From positions 1-47,246 of the forward strand of contig JABDBW010000009.1 in NCBI GenBank assembly GCA_013288485.1: a stretch of DNA of 47,246 bases, given 5' to 3'. Positions 16,619 to 25,510 of this stretch are shown here, in pieces; positions within the stretch are counted from its first letter, which is position 1; each line of letters opens with the position of its first letter. The position numbers and the translations under genes are program-made. The notes below the pieces were generated by a model. It saw only the letters and a list, made by a program, of their open reading frames with translations. It was not told the DNA's origin and did not search any database. This stretch comes from Bacteroidota bacterium (GTDB lineage Bacteria > Bacteroidota > Bacteroidia > Sphingobacteriales > Sphingobacteriaceae).

Positions 16619-19600
16619 ATGAAAGATCTGAATAAAGAATTTAAACCGGCAAGCTGGGCAATTGAGAATAAAACAGCAGTGTATGCGCTGGTGTTTTTTA
16701 TTACCGTGCTGGGCCTAATCAGCTATAATAATTTGCCGAAGGAAAACTTCCCGGACATTACCATACCTAAAATATATGTATCCACACTATTTAAAGGGGC
16801 ATCGCCGCAGAATGTGGAAATATTGGTAACCAAGCAGTTAGAAAAACAGCTAAAATCACTTAAGGGCTTAAAAAAGGTAACGTCAAATTCCTATCAAAGC
16901 GTTTCGCTTATAGTTGCTGAATTTAACGCTAACGTTGATATTAAGGAGGCCAAACAGGAAGTAAAAGATGCTGTTGATAAAGCGAAGCCCGACCTTCCGC
17001 AGGGCGATGACAACCTGAAAGAGACAGCGGTATCAGATATAAATGTATCAGACCTTCCTATTCTGTACGTTAATATTTCAGGCGATTATGACCTGAAAAA
17101 ATTAAAGGAGTATGCCGATAATTTAAAGGATGATATTGAGAGTTTAAGAGAAATATCAAAAGTTGACGAGGTTGGGGCGTTAAAGCCCGAGATACAGATC
17201 AACGTGGATATGAATAAAATGGCTGCTGCCGAGGTTAGCTTTGGCGATATTATCCAGGCGGTGGGTACCGAAAACGTTATCGCGTCGGCGGGTACAGTTA
17301 AAATTGATGGCGTACAGCGTACCATTGATATTAAACAGGACTTTAAAAATGCCGACCAGGTAGCCGCTATGGTTATCCGTAACCCTAAGGGGCAATCTAT
17401 ATACCTGCATGATATTGCCGAGGTAAAGGACGCCTTCCAGGACCAGGAAAGCTATGCCCGCCTATATGGTAAAAATGTAATTACTTTAAACATATCAAAA
17501 AGAACGGGCGAAAACCTGATACAGGCATCAGATAAGATAAAGGCGCTGGTAGCGCAAAAGCAAAAAACAGTTTTCCCGAAAGGTTTAAATATTACCATTA
17601 CCGGCGATCAGTCTGATAAAACGCGTACTACGCTACACGACCTTATCAACACCATTATTATAGGTTTTATATTGGTTACAGTTATCCTGATGTTTTTTAT
17701 GGGGGTAAGTAACGCGGTGTTTGTGGCTCTTTCGGTGCCGCTATCCTGTTTTATAGCATTTTTAGTAATGCCGTGGATTGGGTTTACGCTGAACATGATC
17801 GTATTATTCTCGTTCCTGTTAGCGTTGGGTATTGTAGTTGATGATGCTATTGTAGTTATTGAGAATACGCACCGTATTTTTAACAATGGCGCCGTGCCTA
17901 TTAAACAGGCCGCCAAGATTGCCACCGGGGAGGTTTTCCTGCCGGTATTTTCAGGCACTATGACCACCCTTGCGCCATTTATCCCACTGGCATTCTGGAA
18001 TAGTTTGATAGGGCACTTTATGTTCTTTTTACCTATTACACTCATCATTACTTTACTGGCTTCTTTACTAGTGGCGTATATTATTAACCCGGTATTCGCG
18101 GTTGATTTTATGAAGCCCCATCATGAAGGTGAACATGACAACCCTAAATTTACGCGCCCGGTTATTGTAACCGTAATCGTATTTGCTGTATTGGCCGCTT
18201 TTAGTTACCTCATCAATGTTGGTATCGGTAACCTGGTAGTGTTTGTAACCTTTTTATATCTCTTAAATCATTTTGTTTTACTAAGGGTTATTGATGCGTT
18301 CCAGAAAAAATTATGGCCCAGGTTCCAGAATTGGTATGCCAAATGGCTCGAACGCGCTGTTAAGCGCCCATGGCAGGTTTTAATGGGCCTGATCGTGTTA
18401 TTTTTTCTAACTATAGGTTTTATGATTGCACGGTCGCCAAAAGTGGAATTCTTCCCGTCGAGCGATCCCAACTTTGTATATGTTTACCTCACGTTACCTA
18501 TTGGTACCGACCAGGTGTATACCAACAAGATAACCAAAGAACTGGAAGACCGTGTTACTAAAGTAGTTCAGCCCGATACAGGTATTATATCCTCTATTAT
18601 TTCGAACGTTTCAGTGGGGGTGACCGATCCGCAGGATGAAGATCAGGGAACCTACTTTAACAGGGGTAAGGTTACCGTTGCTTTTGTTGAATTTGGAAAA
18701 AGGAATGGTAAAAGCACCAAAGTTGTTATGGAAAACATCAGGAAGGTGGTTAGGGGTATTCCGGGAGCACAGGTAGCCGTGAACCAGGAAGCAAGCGGGC
18801 CTCCAACCCAAAAACCCATAAGTATCGAGCTGGCTGGCGATAACCTTGATTCGCTGGTACATACGGCCAGCCGCTTAAAGAATTATCTCGCGCAGCAGGT
18901 ACAGGGTATTGAAGATTTGCGTGCTGATGTGGAGAGTGATAAACCCGAAATTGTATTTGATATAGACAGGGAGCGGGCCAATCGTGAGGGTATAAGCAGC
19001 AACCAGATCACGCAATCATTAGGTGCCGCGATCTATGGGGCCAAATCTGCCGATTTCAGGAATACCAAGGAGGATGATTATCCCATAACTGTGCGTGCCG
19101 AAGCCGACCAGCGTAATGACATTGATGCCATACGCAATATGAAGATAACTTACCGGGATATGGCAAGCGGCGGCGCTATAAGGCAGGTTCCTATCTCCGC
19201 TTTTTCAGATGTGAGGTTCACCAATACCTATGCTAATATTAAACATAAACAGCAAAAGCGGGTGCTTACCTTGACATCAAATGTGCTGGGTGGTTATAAT
19301 ACAAACGAGGTGAACGCCAATATAGCACAGGCAACTAAAAACTTTAAATTGCCTTTAGGTACTTCAGTAAGGTTTGGCGGTGAACAGGAAGACCAGCAGG
19401 AAGCAGCCAGTTTCCTGGGATCAGCACTATTGACCGCGTTTATAATGATACTGGTTATATTAATGATGCAGTTTAACTCAATTGGCAAAACGCTCATTAT
19501 TTTAAGCGAGATATTCTTCAGTATTATCGGTGTATTATTAGGAGTAACGCTTTGCGGTATGACCATATCTATCGTAATGACGGGAATCGGTATTATAGCG

Positions 19601-20011
19601 TTGGCCGGAGTTGTGGTACGTAACGGTATATTGCTGGTAGAGTTTACCGACCTGTTAATGGAACAGGGAGCAACCATACACGACGCAGTTGTAGAAGCAG
19701 CCCGTACCCGTATGACCCCGGTATTGTTAACAGCTACAGCGGCTATATTAGGTTTGGTGCCATTAGCAGTAGGCTTTAATATTGATTTTGTGGGCTTGTT
19801 CACTTCGTTTAAACCGCATATTTACTTTGGCGGCGACAACGTTGCTTTCTGGGGGCCGTTATCATGGACAATGATATTCGGGTTGGGTTTTGCAACCATA
19901 ATTACCCTCATACTGGTACCATGTATGTACCTGATCCGTTACAGGATAAAATCAAGGTTCAGTAAAAAGAAGAAAGAAATACTTGCAGAGCCCGAAATGG
20001 TGGCTGTGTAA
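16619..20011 (+). CDS. RND efflux pump, inner-membrane permease
   Basis: 1130-aa proton-driven transporter of the AcrB/MexB superfamily, about 90 aa longer than AcrB. Twelve transmembrane segments are arranged as 1+5+1+5 around two periplasmic loops. The TM4 proton-relay pair is D408-D409 in LALGIVVDDAIVVIENTHR. In TM10 the segment AGVVVRNGILLVEF has Arg (about 1001) where AcrB has the essential Lys940 in SAKNAILIVEF. The insert HHEGEHDNPKFTRPVIV near 500, with extra hydrophobic segments after it, explains part of the length. A strong hairpin terminator follows. The substrate could be drugs, lipids or bile-salt-like compounds; sequence does not decide. Confidence 0.94.
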   Translation: MKDLNKEFKPASWAIENKTAVYALVFFITVLGLISYNNLPKENFPDITIPKIYVSTLFKGASPQNVEILVTKQLEKQLKSLKGLKKVTSNSYQSVSLIVAEFNANVDIKEAKQEVKDAVDKAKPDLPQGDDNLKETAVSDINVSDLPILYVNISGDYDLKKLKEYADNLKDDIESLREISKVDEVGALKPEIQINVDMNKMAAAEVSFGDIIQAVGTENVIASAGTVKIDGVQRTIDIKQDFKNADQVAAMVIRNPKGQSIYLHDIAEVKDAFQDQESYARLYGKNVITLNISKRTGENLIQASDKIKALVAQKQKTVFPKGLNITITGDQSDKTRTTLHDLINTIIIGFILVTVILMFFMGVSNAVFVALSVPLSCFIAFLVMPWIGFTLNMIVLFSFLLALGIVVDDAIVVIENTHRIFNNGAVPIKQAAKIATGEVFLPVFSGTMTTLAPFIPLAFWNSLIGHFMFFLPITLIITLLASLLVAYIINPVFAVDFMKPHHEGEHDNPKFTRPVIVTVIVFAVLAAFSYLINVGIGNLVVFVTFLYLLNHFVLLRVIDAFQKKLWPRFQNWYAKWLERAVKRPWQVLMGLIVLFFLTIGFMIARSPKVEFFPSSDPNFVYVYLTLPIGTDQVYTNKITKELEDRVTKVVQPDTGIISSIISNVSVGVTDPQDEDQGTYFNRGKVTVAFVEFGKRNGKSTKVVMENIRKVVRGIPGAQVAVNQEASGPPTQKPISIELAGDNLDSLVHTASRLKNYLAQQVQGIEDLRADVESDKPEIVFDIDRERANREGISSNQITQSLGAAIYGAKSADFRNTKEDDYPITVRAEADQRNDIDAIRNMKITYRDMASGGAIRQVPISAFSDVRFTNTYANIKHKQQKRVLTLTSNVLGGYNTNEVNANIAQATKNFKLPLGTSVRFGGEQEDQQEAASFLGSALLTAFIMILVILMMQFNSIGKTLIILSEIFFSIIGVLLGVTLCGMTISIVMTGIGIIALAGVVVRNGILLVEFTDLLMEQGATIHDAVVEAARTRMTPVLLTATAAILGLVPLAVGFNIDFVGLFTSFKPHIYFGGDNVAFWGPLSWTMIFGLGFATIITLILVPCMYLIRYRIKSRFSKKKKEILAEPEMVAV

Positions 20012-20034
20012 TTAAATATTGGATACCCAACACC

Positions 20035-20083
20035 AAAAATCGAATGATAGAGTATGCCATACTTTATCATTCGATTTTTTTAT
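20035..20083 (+). terminator. Strong terminator after the RND operon
   Basis: AAAAATCGAATGATA (20035-20049) pairs perfectly with TATCATTCGATTTTT (20065-20079), and the stem continues through a G-T pair and AGTAT/ATACT to a 3-nt loop. A T run follows. Confidence 0.85.
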
Positions 20084-20177
20084 TTTACGGTCTGCATCTT
20101 AATCCAAACCTAATCTAAATGTAATTTATGTATCAATTTTGATAGTTTAAGCCCGGTGGGCCAGTTATAGAGGTGAT

Positions 20178-20237
20178 ATTGTAGAATTTTTGATAAATTT
20201 GTTTAATTAGTCAGTTTCGGAGTAAACAATCTACAAT
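20178..20237 (+). promoter_or_regulatory. Promoter region of the second TetR gene
   Basis: TAAATTTG (20194-20201) matches the -7 consensus. ATTGTAGA (20178-20185) and TCTACAAT (20230-20237) form an 8-bp inverted repeat that brackets the -7 box and ends in the start codon. It may be an operator pair or an RNA stem; the 44-nt spacing makes chance pairing possible. Confidence 0.35.
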
Positions 20238-20853
20238 GAGTTCGGGAAGCGATCAGCAGGACATAAAAAGGGAGAAGATATTAGAGGCAGCCTATCAGCG
20301 TTTCTTACATTATGGTTACTCCAAAACAACCATGAATGAAATAGCCGGCGACCTTTCACTCTCCAAAGCGTTGCTATATTATTATTTCCCTGATAAAAGT
20401 CAGTTATATATTGCTGTAATGCGTAAACTGGCCGGGGAATACCTGGACAATCTGCAGAACCGGCTTAATAAATTCACTGACCTTAAAGACGCCTTTGTAT
20501 CGCAGATAAATACACAGCATGATTTTGTGGTAAAAAATTATAATTTTTTTGATTTTTTCAGGCTAAACGAACAAAACCTGCCCGATACCATTTGGGAAAT
20601 AATAACAGAGATACACCAGGCCGAAATGATATTGTTAAGCACTGCCATACAATTGGAAGCTGAAAAGGGTAGGATAAAACCTGTTGAAAACCCCGGTGAA
20701 ATTGTCGATCTGCTGCTCGACGCACTACATGGCGTAAGGGTGAGCGCTATATCACATAAAAAAGTAATGTTCCCTCAAAAAGAACACCTGGATGAAATAC
20801 ACGCCAAGCGCCTGCTGCTGGTTGATATATTTGTAAAAGGTTTAATGTATTAA
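20236..20853 (+). CDS. TetR/AcrR family transcriptional regulator
   Basis: 205-aa regulator. The N-terminal DNA-binding domain is clear: REKILEAAYQRFLHYGYSKT, then the helix-turn-helix TTMNEIAGDLSLSKALLYYYFPDKSQLY (about 30-57). The C-terminal effector domain is helical. It has its own promoter behind the terminator of the RND operon and differs from the TetR protein at 13.4 kb, so the pump genes lie between two TetR genes. Whether it also controls the pump or the SpmAB-like gene downstream (opposite strand) is unknown. Confidence 0.88.
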   Translation: MSSGSDQQDIKREKILEAAYQRFLHYGYSKTTMNEIAGDLSLSKALLYYYFPDKSQLYIAVMRKLAGEYLDNLQNRLNKFTDLKDAFVSQINTQHDFVVKNYNFFDFFRLNEQNLPDTIWEIITEIHQAEMILLSTAIQLEAEKGRIKPVENPGEIVDLLLDALHGVRVSAISHKKVMFPQKEHLDEIHAKRLLLVDIFVKGLMY

Positions 20854-20944
20854 GAGGGTTCAAATACTGTCACCTTGTCGTAAAAAACAACTATTTTTTA
20901 ACGTTATCAACCAACTTATTAATACTTTTGACTACAATATTTAG

Positions 20945-21036
20945 TTACATAGTTTATCAAAGATACTTCTAAAGTTAAGAGGTGATTGTTTTAGAATGAT
21001 TAAGCAGGCCGGGAGCAGTTTCGGTCTGCTTTTTTA
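20945..21036 (+). ncRNA. Candidate small RNA between tetR and spmAB
   Basis: A -7-like box TACTTTTG (20933-20940) precedes a stretch with two stem-loops and no ORF: TTCTAAA (20967-20973) with TTTAGAA (20990-20996), then the terminator AAGCAGGCCG (21002-21011) with CGGTCTGCTT (21022-21031) and T residues. An independent transcript would be about 90 nt. No -33 TTG was seen and the family is not recognised; it may be only the 3' UTR of the TetR message. Confidence 0.3.
21002..21036 (+). terminator. Rho-independent terminator
   Basis: The 10-bp stem AAGCAGGCCG / CGGTCTGCTT, with one G-T pair and a loop of about 10 nt, is followed by a T run. It ends the TetR transcript or the candidate sRNA and faces the convergent spmAB gene. 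Confidence 0.75.
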
Positions 21037-21044
21037 TTTATACA

Positions 21045-22286
21045 TCACCCAAAAAACAGGTAGGAGATCAAGATAGCCGTAACAATTCCGAAAAAATCGG
21101 CTATCAGCATTGCAGGTAAGGCGTAGCGTGTTTTCTTGATGTTCACGGCACCAAAATACAGCGCCAAAATATAAAATGTTGTATCGGCACTGCCATATAA
21201 TACGCTTGACAAGTGCCCGATAAAACTATCGGGGCCAAAGTTTTTTAAATTATCAAGCATCATAGCGCGCGCACCCGAAGCGCTTAGAGGCCGCAAAAAA
21301 GCGATGGGTAAAACATCAGTGAAACGTGTATCTATATTATGAAAATAACTAAACACCCATTTAAATGCCTCGCCCATATAAGTTAGCGCACCGCATGTTC
21401 TGAACAAACTTACCGCAACCAGCAACCCCACCAGGTAGGGAATAATCTTTACGGATACCTCAAAACCCTCCTTCGCACCCTCAATAAATGCTTCAAATAC
21501 ATTTATTTTTTTGCGCATCCCCCCTAAAATAAATATTACAGGTATAATAATATAAACCATATTACTAAATATGGTTGAAAAGGAGCTTATTTGCGCTTTG
21601 GTTAAATACAAGGTAAAATATACAACCAACAGCCCTATACAACCGGTAATCACGGCCAGCCAGCTTAATACAACCCTGTCAAACAGGTTTATTTTTTGCT
21701 TAATGCTCACTACTATCAAGCCCGCGAGGGTAGCAGCATAAGTTGCTATAATGCAGGGTAAAAAAATGTCGGTAGGGTCCTTTGAATGATAAATAGCCCG
21801 CTGCGCAATAATGGAGATAGGTAAAATGGTTAAGCCAGAAGCATGCAGCACGGTAAACATGATCTGCGCGTTTGACGCAGTATCTTTCTCTTTATTCAAT
21901 TCTTGTAAACCATTCATTGCTTTTAATCCAAAAGGAGTAGCGGCATTATCAAGGCCCAGGAAATTGGCAGAAAAATTTAATATCATTTGTCCAACTGCCG
22001 GGTGGTCTTTAGGCACTTCGGGAAAAAGACGGTTAAAAAACGGCCCTACAATTCGTGAAAGAAAATTGATGGCCCCGGCTTTTTCACCTATTTTCATAAT
22101 ACCTAACCATAAAGACATGATACCAACTAACGGCAGGGCAATATCCATAACTGCCGATTTGCTGGTGTCGAGCGTACCCTCGGCCATTAATCGAAATATT
22201 TCGGTGTCGCCAAAAAATATCAACTTAACAAGGCCGATAGTAAAGGCGATTAGGAAGAAAAATATCCAAATATAATTTAATGCCAT
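21045..22286 (-). CDS. Fused SpmA-SpmB nucleoside-recognition (Gate) membrane protein
   Basis: 413-aa polytopic membrane protein in which the two spore-maturation-type halves are joined. The SpmA half (about 1-200) has SLWLGIMKIGEKAGAINFLSRIVGPFFNRLFPEVP and the ANFLGLDNAATPFGLKAM motif. The SpmB half (about 255-413) has FIEGAKEGFEVSVKIIPYLVGLLVAVSLFRTCGAL and the PLSASGARAM segment. About ten hydrophobic helices are visible. Spore formation is not expected in this lineage, so the name is historical; Gate-domain proteins are thought to transport or sense small solutes. It is a single-gene unit whose upstream region carries a CCTGCC palindrome. Confidence 0.9.
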   Translation of the reverse strand: MALNYIWIFFFLIAFTIGLVKLIFFGDTEIFRLMAEGTLDTSKSAVMDIALPLVGIMSLWLGIMKIGEKAGAINFLSRIVGPFFNRLFPEVPKDHPAVGQMILNFSANFLGLDNAATPFGLKAMNGLQELNKEKDTASNAQIMFTVLHASGLTILPISIIAQRAIYHSKDPTDIFLPCIIATYAATLAGLIVVSIKQKINLFDRVVLSWLAVITGCIGLLVVYFTLYLTKAQISSFSTIFSNMVYIIIPVIFILGGMRKKINVFEAFIEGAKEGFEVSVKIIPYLVGLLVAVSLFRTCGALTYMGEAFKWVFSYFHNIDTRFTDVLPIAFLRPLSASGARAMMLDNLKNFGPDSFIGHLSSVLYGSADTTFYILALYFGAVNIKKTRYALPAMLIADFFGIVTAILISYLFFG

Positions 22287-22299
22287 ATAGTGATGTGCA

Positions 22300-22318
22300 C
22301 CTGCCTACCGCAGGCAGG
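22300..22318. repeat. CCTGCC...GGCAGG palindromic repeat, copy 1
   Basis: CCTGCCT (22300-22306) and AGGCAGG (22312-22318) flank ACCGC. Related copies are at 28297-28320 and 29035-29054. It lies between the divergent spmAB and DinB-fold genes. Confidence 0.6.
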
Positions 22319-22319
22319 G

Positions 22320-22346
22320 ATATGCAAATGTGAAAATATGCAAATG
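22320..22346. repeat. Tandem ATATGCAAATG words
   Basis: Two copies of ATATGCAAATG (22320-22330, 22336-22346). A related array with TGTGGATGTGCA and CAAATGATT words is at 43755-43798. Confidence 0.45.
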
Positions 22347-22414
22347 ATTTTGATTGATGAACATTTTGTTTGATGATTTAATTATCTTCAATCTGAAATT
22401 TGATATTTTTAAAA

Positions 22415-22849
22415 GTGAAAGATACCATACAACAATTGACCACCGCCGTAGGCGATTTGTTAACCAGCGACTTGCAAGCAATAAACTGGGAACATAAACC
22501 GGCGGCGGATAAGTGGTCGAAAAAAGAGATCATGGGGCATTTAATTGACAGTGCTCAAATTAATTTGCAGCGCTTTGTGCGATGCACTTACGAAGAAAAC
22601 TTTAAGCTGATATATGAACAGGTGGAATGGGTTGAGGCACAGCATTACCAGGATGCCGAAATAACCGAGATATTGCTGTTATGGAAACTGCTGAACGAGC
22701 AAATTATCAGGGTGTTGAAAAACTATCCGGCTAACAGGCTAAGCGCGCGGTGCGATAATGATAAAAATGAGATAAAATTGCGCACCGTTGAATGGCTGGC
22801 GAAGGACTATGTTGATCATTTAAAACATCATTTAGGACAAGTTTATTAG
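22415..22849 (+). CDS. DinB-superfamily (DinB_2) four-helix protein
   Basis: About 144-aa protein of the DinB/YfiT four-helix-bundle metal-dependent superfamily, often linked to thiol-S-transferase activity. Visible features: WEHKPAADKWSKKEIMGHLIDSAQINLQRFVR near residues 25-55, with the first metal-ligand-like His, and DYVDHLKHHLGQ at the C-terminus, supplying the other His residues. No ATG fits; GTG at 22415 (VKDTIQQL) is chosen, with TTG 22400 as a five-codon longer alternative. It is not DNA polymerase IV, which is encoded at 44.4 kb. The DUF3052 gene follows after 3 bp. A YpdA-type reductase, linked elsewhere to low-molecular-weight thiols, is also in the window. Confidence 0.82.
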   Translation: MKDTIQQLTTAVGDLLTSDLQAINWEHKPAADKWSKKEIMGHLIDSAQINLQRFVRCTYEENFKLIYEQVEWVEAQHYQDAEITEILLLWKLLNEQIIRVLKNYPANRLSARCDNDKNEIKLRTVEWLAKDYVDHLKHHLGQVY

Positions 22850-22852
22850 CGT

Positions 22853-23274
22853 ATGGACTTACTAAAATCCGCAGGCTATTCGGGTACGCCGCTGGCAAAG
22901 AAATTAGGTATAAAACCAGATTATAGCATCAAGCTGGTAAACGCGCCGCTGTATTACCTCGAATTATTTACCGATTTTCCTATTGATGTACGTTTTGAAG
23001 ACAATGATAGTGTACAAAAGAATTTCATTCATTTTTTTACCAAACAGGAAGATGAGCTTGTAAGCTTGTTGCCTTTGTTAAAAAGCAGATCATACCAGAT
23101 GGTATGATCTGGGTATCATGGCCAAAAAAATCATCGAAAGTAATAACGAATGTAACGGAAGATATGATCAGGAACTATGCCATCAGCATAGGCCTGGTTG
23201 ATATAAAAGTTTGCGCTGTTGACGAGATATGGTCAGGGTTGAAAGTGGTTATTCCTGTTAAAGATAGGAGATAG
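22853..23274 (+). pseudogene. DUF3052 family gene with a frameshift
   Basis: Frame 1 encodes 84 residues from ATG 22853 (KSAGYSGTPLAKKLGIK is the DUF3052 N-terminus) and stops at 23105-23107. A -1 shift at the A5 run (23080-23084) lets the family sequence continue as PDGMIWVSWPKK, then ITNVTEDMIRNYAISIGLVD and VDEIWSGLKVV, to a TAG at 23272-23274. The restored protein is about 139 aa, the family size. One missing A explains the break. A perfect 10-bp hairpin, AGATCATACC/GGTATGATCT (23087-23110), follows the A run immediately. A sequencing error, a true pseudogene or slippage are all possible; function unknown. Confidence 0.8.
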
Positions 23275-23282
23275 CGGGCGGT

Positions 23283-23759
23283 TCAATCATACGCCGTAAC
23301 GCTTTTATCAGGTACTATTTGCATAATATAGTCCTTTTTCATGGGGTCATAGGGTACAGATTCGTTAACGGTAATATAAATATTGCAAAAATCCTTAATG
23401 GTGTAGGTTTGCACGTCGCCAATACTTCCTTCGGTATGTATGTATTGTGAAATAGAATTATTGATCAGGTCATATTGTTCTATGGCGTTAGTTTCCAGTT
23501 CCATAAACAATTTCTTTCCGTCTGATCGTAAGCTAACAGTAATGTGGGTACCCCCTTTTATAGGCAGTGTATACTCCCTGTTTTTTGTTTTGGTATTTTT
23601 AACCGCGAGGATATAGCCCTTGGCCATTAAAAAGGTATCGGCTTTTTGAAGGTTGTTGTGTAAAAGGTATTTGATGTCTTCGTACGATATGAGGTGTTTT
23701 TGCCCAAAACCAAGAGATGCAGAGCAGGTGAATAATATAACAAACAACAATTTTTTCAT
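23283..23759 (-). CDS. Secreted hypothetical protein
   Basis: 158 aa, not recognised. MKKLLFVILFTCSASLGFGQ is a signal peptide with cleavage near FGQ-K, so the product is periplasmic or outer-membrane-facing. The mature part contains SYEDIKYLLHNNLQKADTFLMAKGY and alternating beta-type segments (HITVSLRSDGKKLFMELET, DFCNIYITVNESVP). No Cys pairs or catalytic motifs stand out in the mature part. The start at ATG 23759 is followed at once by the KK-rich n-region. Its 3' end faces the frameshifted DUF3052 gene 8 bp away. Confidence 0.75.
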   Translation of the reverse strand: MKKLLFVILFTCSASLGFGQKHLISYEDIKYLLHNNLQKADTFLMAKGYILAVKNTKTKNREYTLPIKGGTHITVSLRSDGKKLFMELETNAIEQYDLINNSISQYIHTEGSIGDVQTYTIKDFCNIYITVNESVPYDPMKKDYIMQIVPDKSVTAYD

Positions 23760-23866
23760 GCCCGTATTTTACAGTCAGATGTTTTTAAAATTACAGAAAT
23801 GTTGACTTAGTTCAAAATTTACTCCCTCAAAAGTTATAACTTAGCACGCTCGTAATACTATATATT

Positions 23867-24292
23867 ATGCCTACGATACAACTTTCACGTGTGCATGGCG
23901 ATTTTGGCTTTGCCGCCAGCGACGAAAACGGACATACCGTTAATATGGATAGCAGCCCCGAAAGCGGCGGCCAGAATTATGGCGTACGCCCTATGCAAAT
24001 GCTGTTAATGGGGCTGGGCGGATGCTCGGCTATTGATGTGATCGCTATTTTAAAGAAACAGCGCCAGGAAGTTAAAGATTATAAAATGGTAATAAATGGT
24101 GGTCGTGAAGTGGGTAAAGAGCCCGCCTTATGGAAAGATATTACCATTGAATTTCACTTATACGGCGATATTGACCACGATAAAGCAGTTAAAGCCGTCG
24201 ACTTGTCAATTAATAAATATTGTTCGGTTTCTGCGACCTTAGAAAAAGCAGGCGCCGAAATTAAAACGCAGGTGTTTATACACCCAGCATAA
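23867..24292 (+). CDS. OsmC family peroxiredoxin-like protein
   Basis: 141-aa OsmC/Ohr-fold protein expected to reduce organic peroxides with two Cys residues: Cys53 in LMGLGGCSAIDVIAILKK and Cys119 in NKYCSVSATLEKAGA. The pattern resembles the YhfA-like OsmC branch rather than Ohr. The start is ATG 23867. It is followed 20 bp later by the sulfhydrylase gene metZ, probably as one transcript, hinting at a link between peroxide defence and sulfur metabolism; this is inference from spacing only. Confidence 0.9.
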   Translation: MPTIQLSRVHGDFGFAASDENGHTVNMDSSPESGGQNYGVRPMQMLLMGLGGCSAIDVIAILKKQRQEVKDYKMVINGGREVGKEPALWKDITIEFHLYGDIDHDKAVKAVDLSINKYCSVSATLEKAGAEIKTQVFIHPA

Positions 24293-24312
24293 ATTATAAA
24301 TACCTTATACCC

Positions 24313-25494
24313 ATGTCATCTAAATTAGACCCTATAACCCAGGCTATACGCATCCAAACGGAAAGAACCGCTCAGCAGGAACATTCCACGCCTTTATATT
24401 TAACCAGCAGCTTTGTGTTTGATGAAGCCGAAGCTATGCGAGCCGCTTTCGCTGATGAATCGGACGATAATATTTACAGCCGTTTCAGCAATCCCAATGT
24501 AGATGAATTTGTAGACAAGATGTGCGCACTTGAAGGAGCTGAAGATGGTTTTGCAACTTCAACCGGGATGAGCGCCATATTCGGAGCTTTTTTCGCGCTG
24601 CTTAAACAGGGCGACCATATAATAAGCTGTAGTTCTGTTTTTGGAAGTACCTACACGCTGGTTACCAAATACCTGCCACGGTATGGTATTACCTGTACGT
24701 TAGTTCCTGCCGGTGATGAGGCGGCCTGGGAAGCAGCTGTACAGCCCAATACAAAAATGATATACCTGGAAACACCCACCAACCCGCAATTAGAAGTGCT
24801 TGATTTGGAATGGACCAGTAAATTCGCCAAAAAACATAAACTTATTTTAAATGTAGATAACTGCTTTGCCACACCATTACTGCAAAAACCAATTAAATAT
24901 GGTGCAGACCTGGTAATACATTCCGCAACAAAATGGATAGACGGGCAGGGCAGGGTATTGGGTGGTGTAATTGTTGGCCGTGCCGACCTCATCAAAGAAA
25001 TTTACCTGTTTTGCAGAAATACCGGCCCGGCAATGTCGCCTTTTAACGCGTGGATATTGAGCAAAAGTTTAGAAACGCTTGATGTGCGTATGCAGCGGCA
25101 TTGCGAGAACGCACTAAAGGTTGCCGAAACTTTACAAAAGAACCCTAATGTAGCATGGGTAAAATATCCATTCCTGGAGGGCCACCCACAGTATGCTATC
25201 GCTAGAAAACAGATGACAATGGGCGGAGGCGTATTTTGTATGGAAATAAAAGGTGGGCTGGAGGCGGGCCGTAAATTTTTAAATGCTTTACAAATGCTGT
25301 CGGTAACAGCCAACCTGGGTGATACCCGCAGTATCGCATCGCACCCGGCAAGTACCACACACTCGCGGCTAACTGATGCGGAAAGATTGGGTGTGGGCAT
25401 TACTCCCGGGCTGATCCGTATTTCTACAGGCCTTGAAAAGGCAGAAGATATTATAGCTGATATTACACAAGCTTTAGAAAAAAGCGCGGTTTAA
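24313..25494 (+). CDS. metZ: O-succinylhomoserine sulfhydrylase (Cys/Met PLP enzyme)
   Basis: PLP enzyme of the gamma-family, 393 aa. It probably makes homocysteine from O-succinyl- or O-acetylhomoserine and sulfide. The PLP Lys is K207 in HSATKWIDGQGRVLGG; IYSRFSNPNVDEF and the glycine/Ser loop GFATSTGMSAIFGAFFALL are the other cofactor motifs, and SIASHPASTTHSRL is the C-terminal substrate region. QGRVLGG and the overall pattern fit MetZ better than cystathionine gamma-synthase or MetY. Which acyl group is used is not decidable here. It is downstream of osmC and its stop overlaps the terminator stem. Confidence 0.9.
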   Translation: MSSKLDPITQAIRIQTERTAQQEHSTPLYLTSSFVFDEAEAMRAAFADESDDNIYSRFSNPNVDEFVDKMCALEGAEDGFATSTGMSAIFGAFFALLKQGDHIISCSSVFGSTYTLVTKYLPRYGITCTLVPAGDEAAWEAAVQPNTKMIYLETPTNPQLEVLDLEWTSKFAKKHKLILNVDNCFATPLLQKPIKYGADLVIHSATKWIDGQGRVLGGVIVGRADLIKEIYLFCRNTGPAMSPFNAWILSKSLETLDVRMQRHCENALKVAETLQKNPNVAWVKYPFLEGHPQYAIARKQMTMGGGVFCMEIKGGLEAGRKFLNALQMLSVTANLGDTRSIASHPASTTHSRLTDAERLGVGITPGLIRISTGLEKAEDIIADITQALEKSAV

Positions 25495-25510
25495 CCAATC
25501 GTGCTTTTTT
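25479..25510 (+). terminator. Terminator overlapping the metZ stop
   Basis: AAAAAGCGCG (25479-25488) pairs with CGTGCTTTTT (25500-25509) with one G-T pair; an uninterrupted T run follows. Confidence 0.65.

Noticed and set aside
17608..18048. 146-codon minus-strand ORF within the RND pump gene
   Set aside because: Antisense shadow of transmembrane-coding sequence; no start signal or family resemblance.
23077..23110. Programmed -1 ribosomal frameshift in the DUF3052 gene
   Set aside because: The slip site (TTA AAA AGC) is not a canonical heptamer and the hairpin has almost no spacer; a simple indel is more likely, so it is kept only as a point to check.
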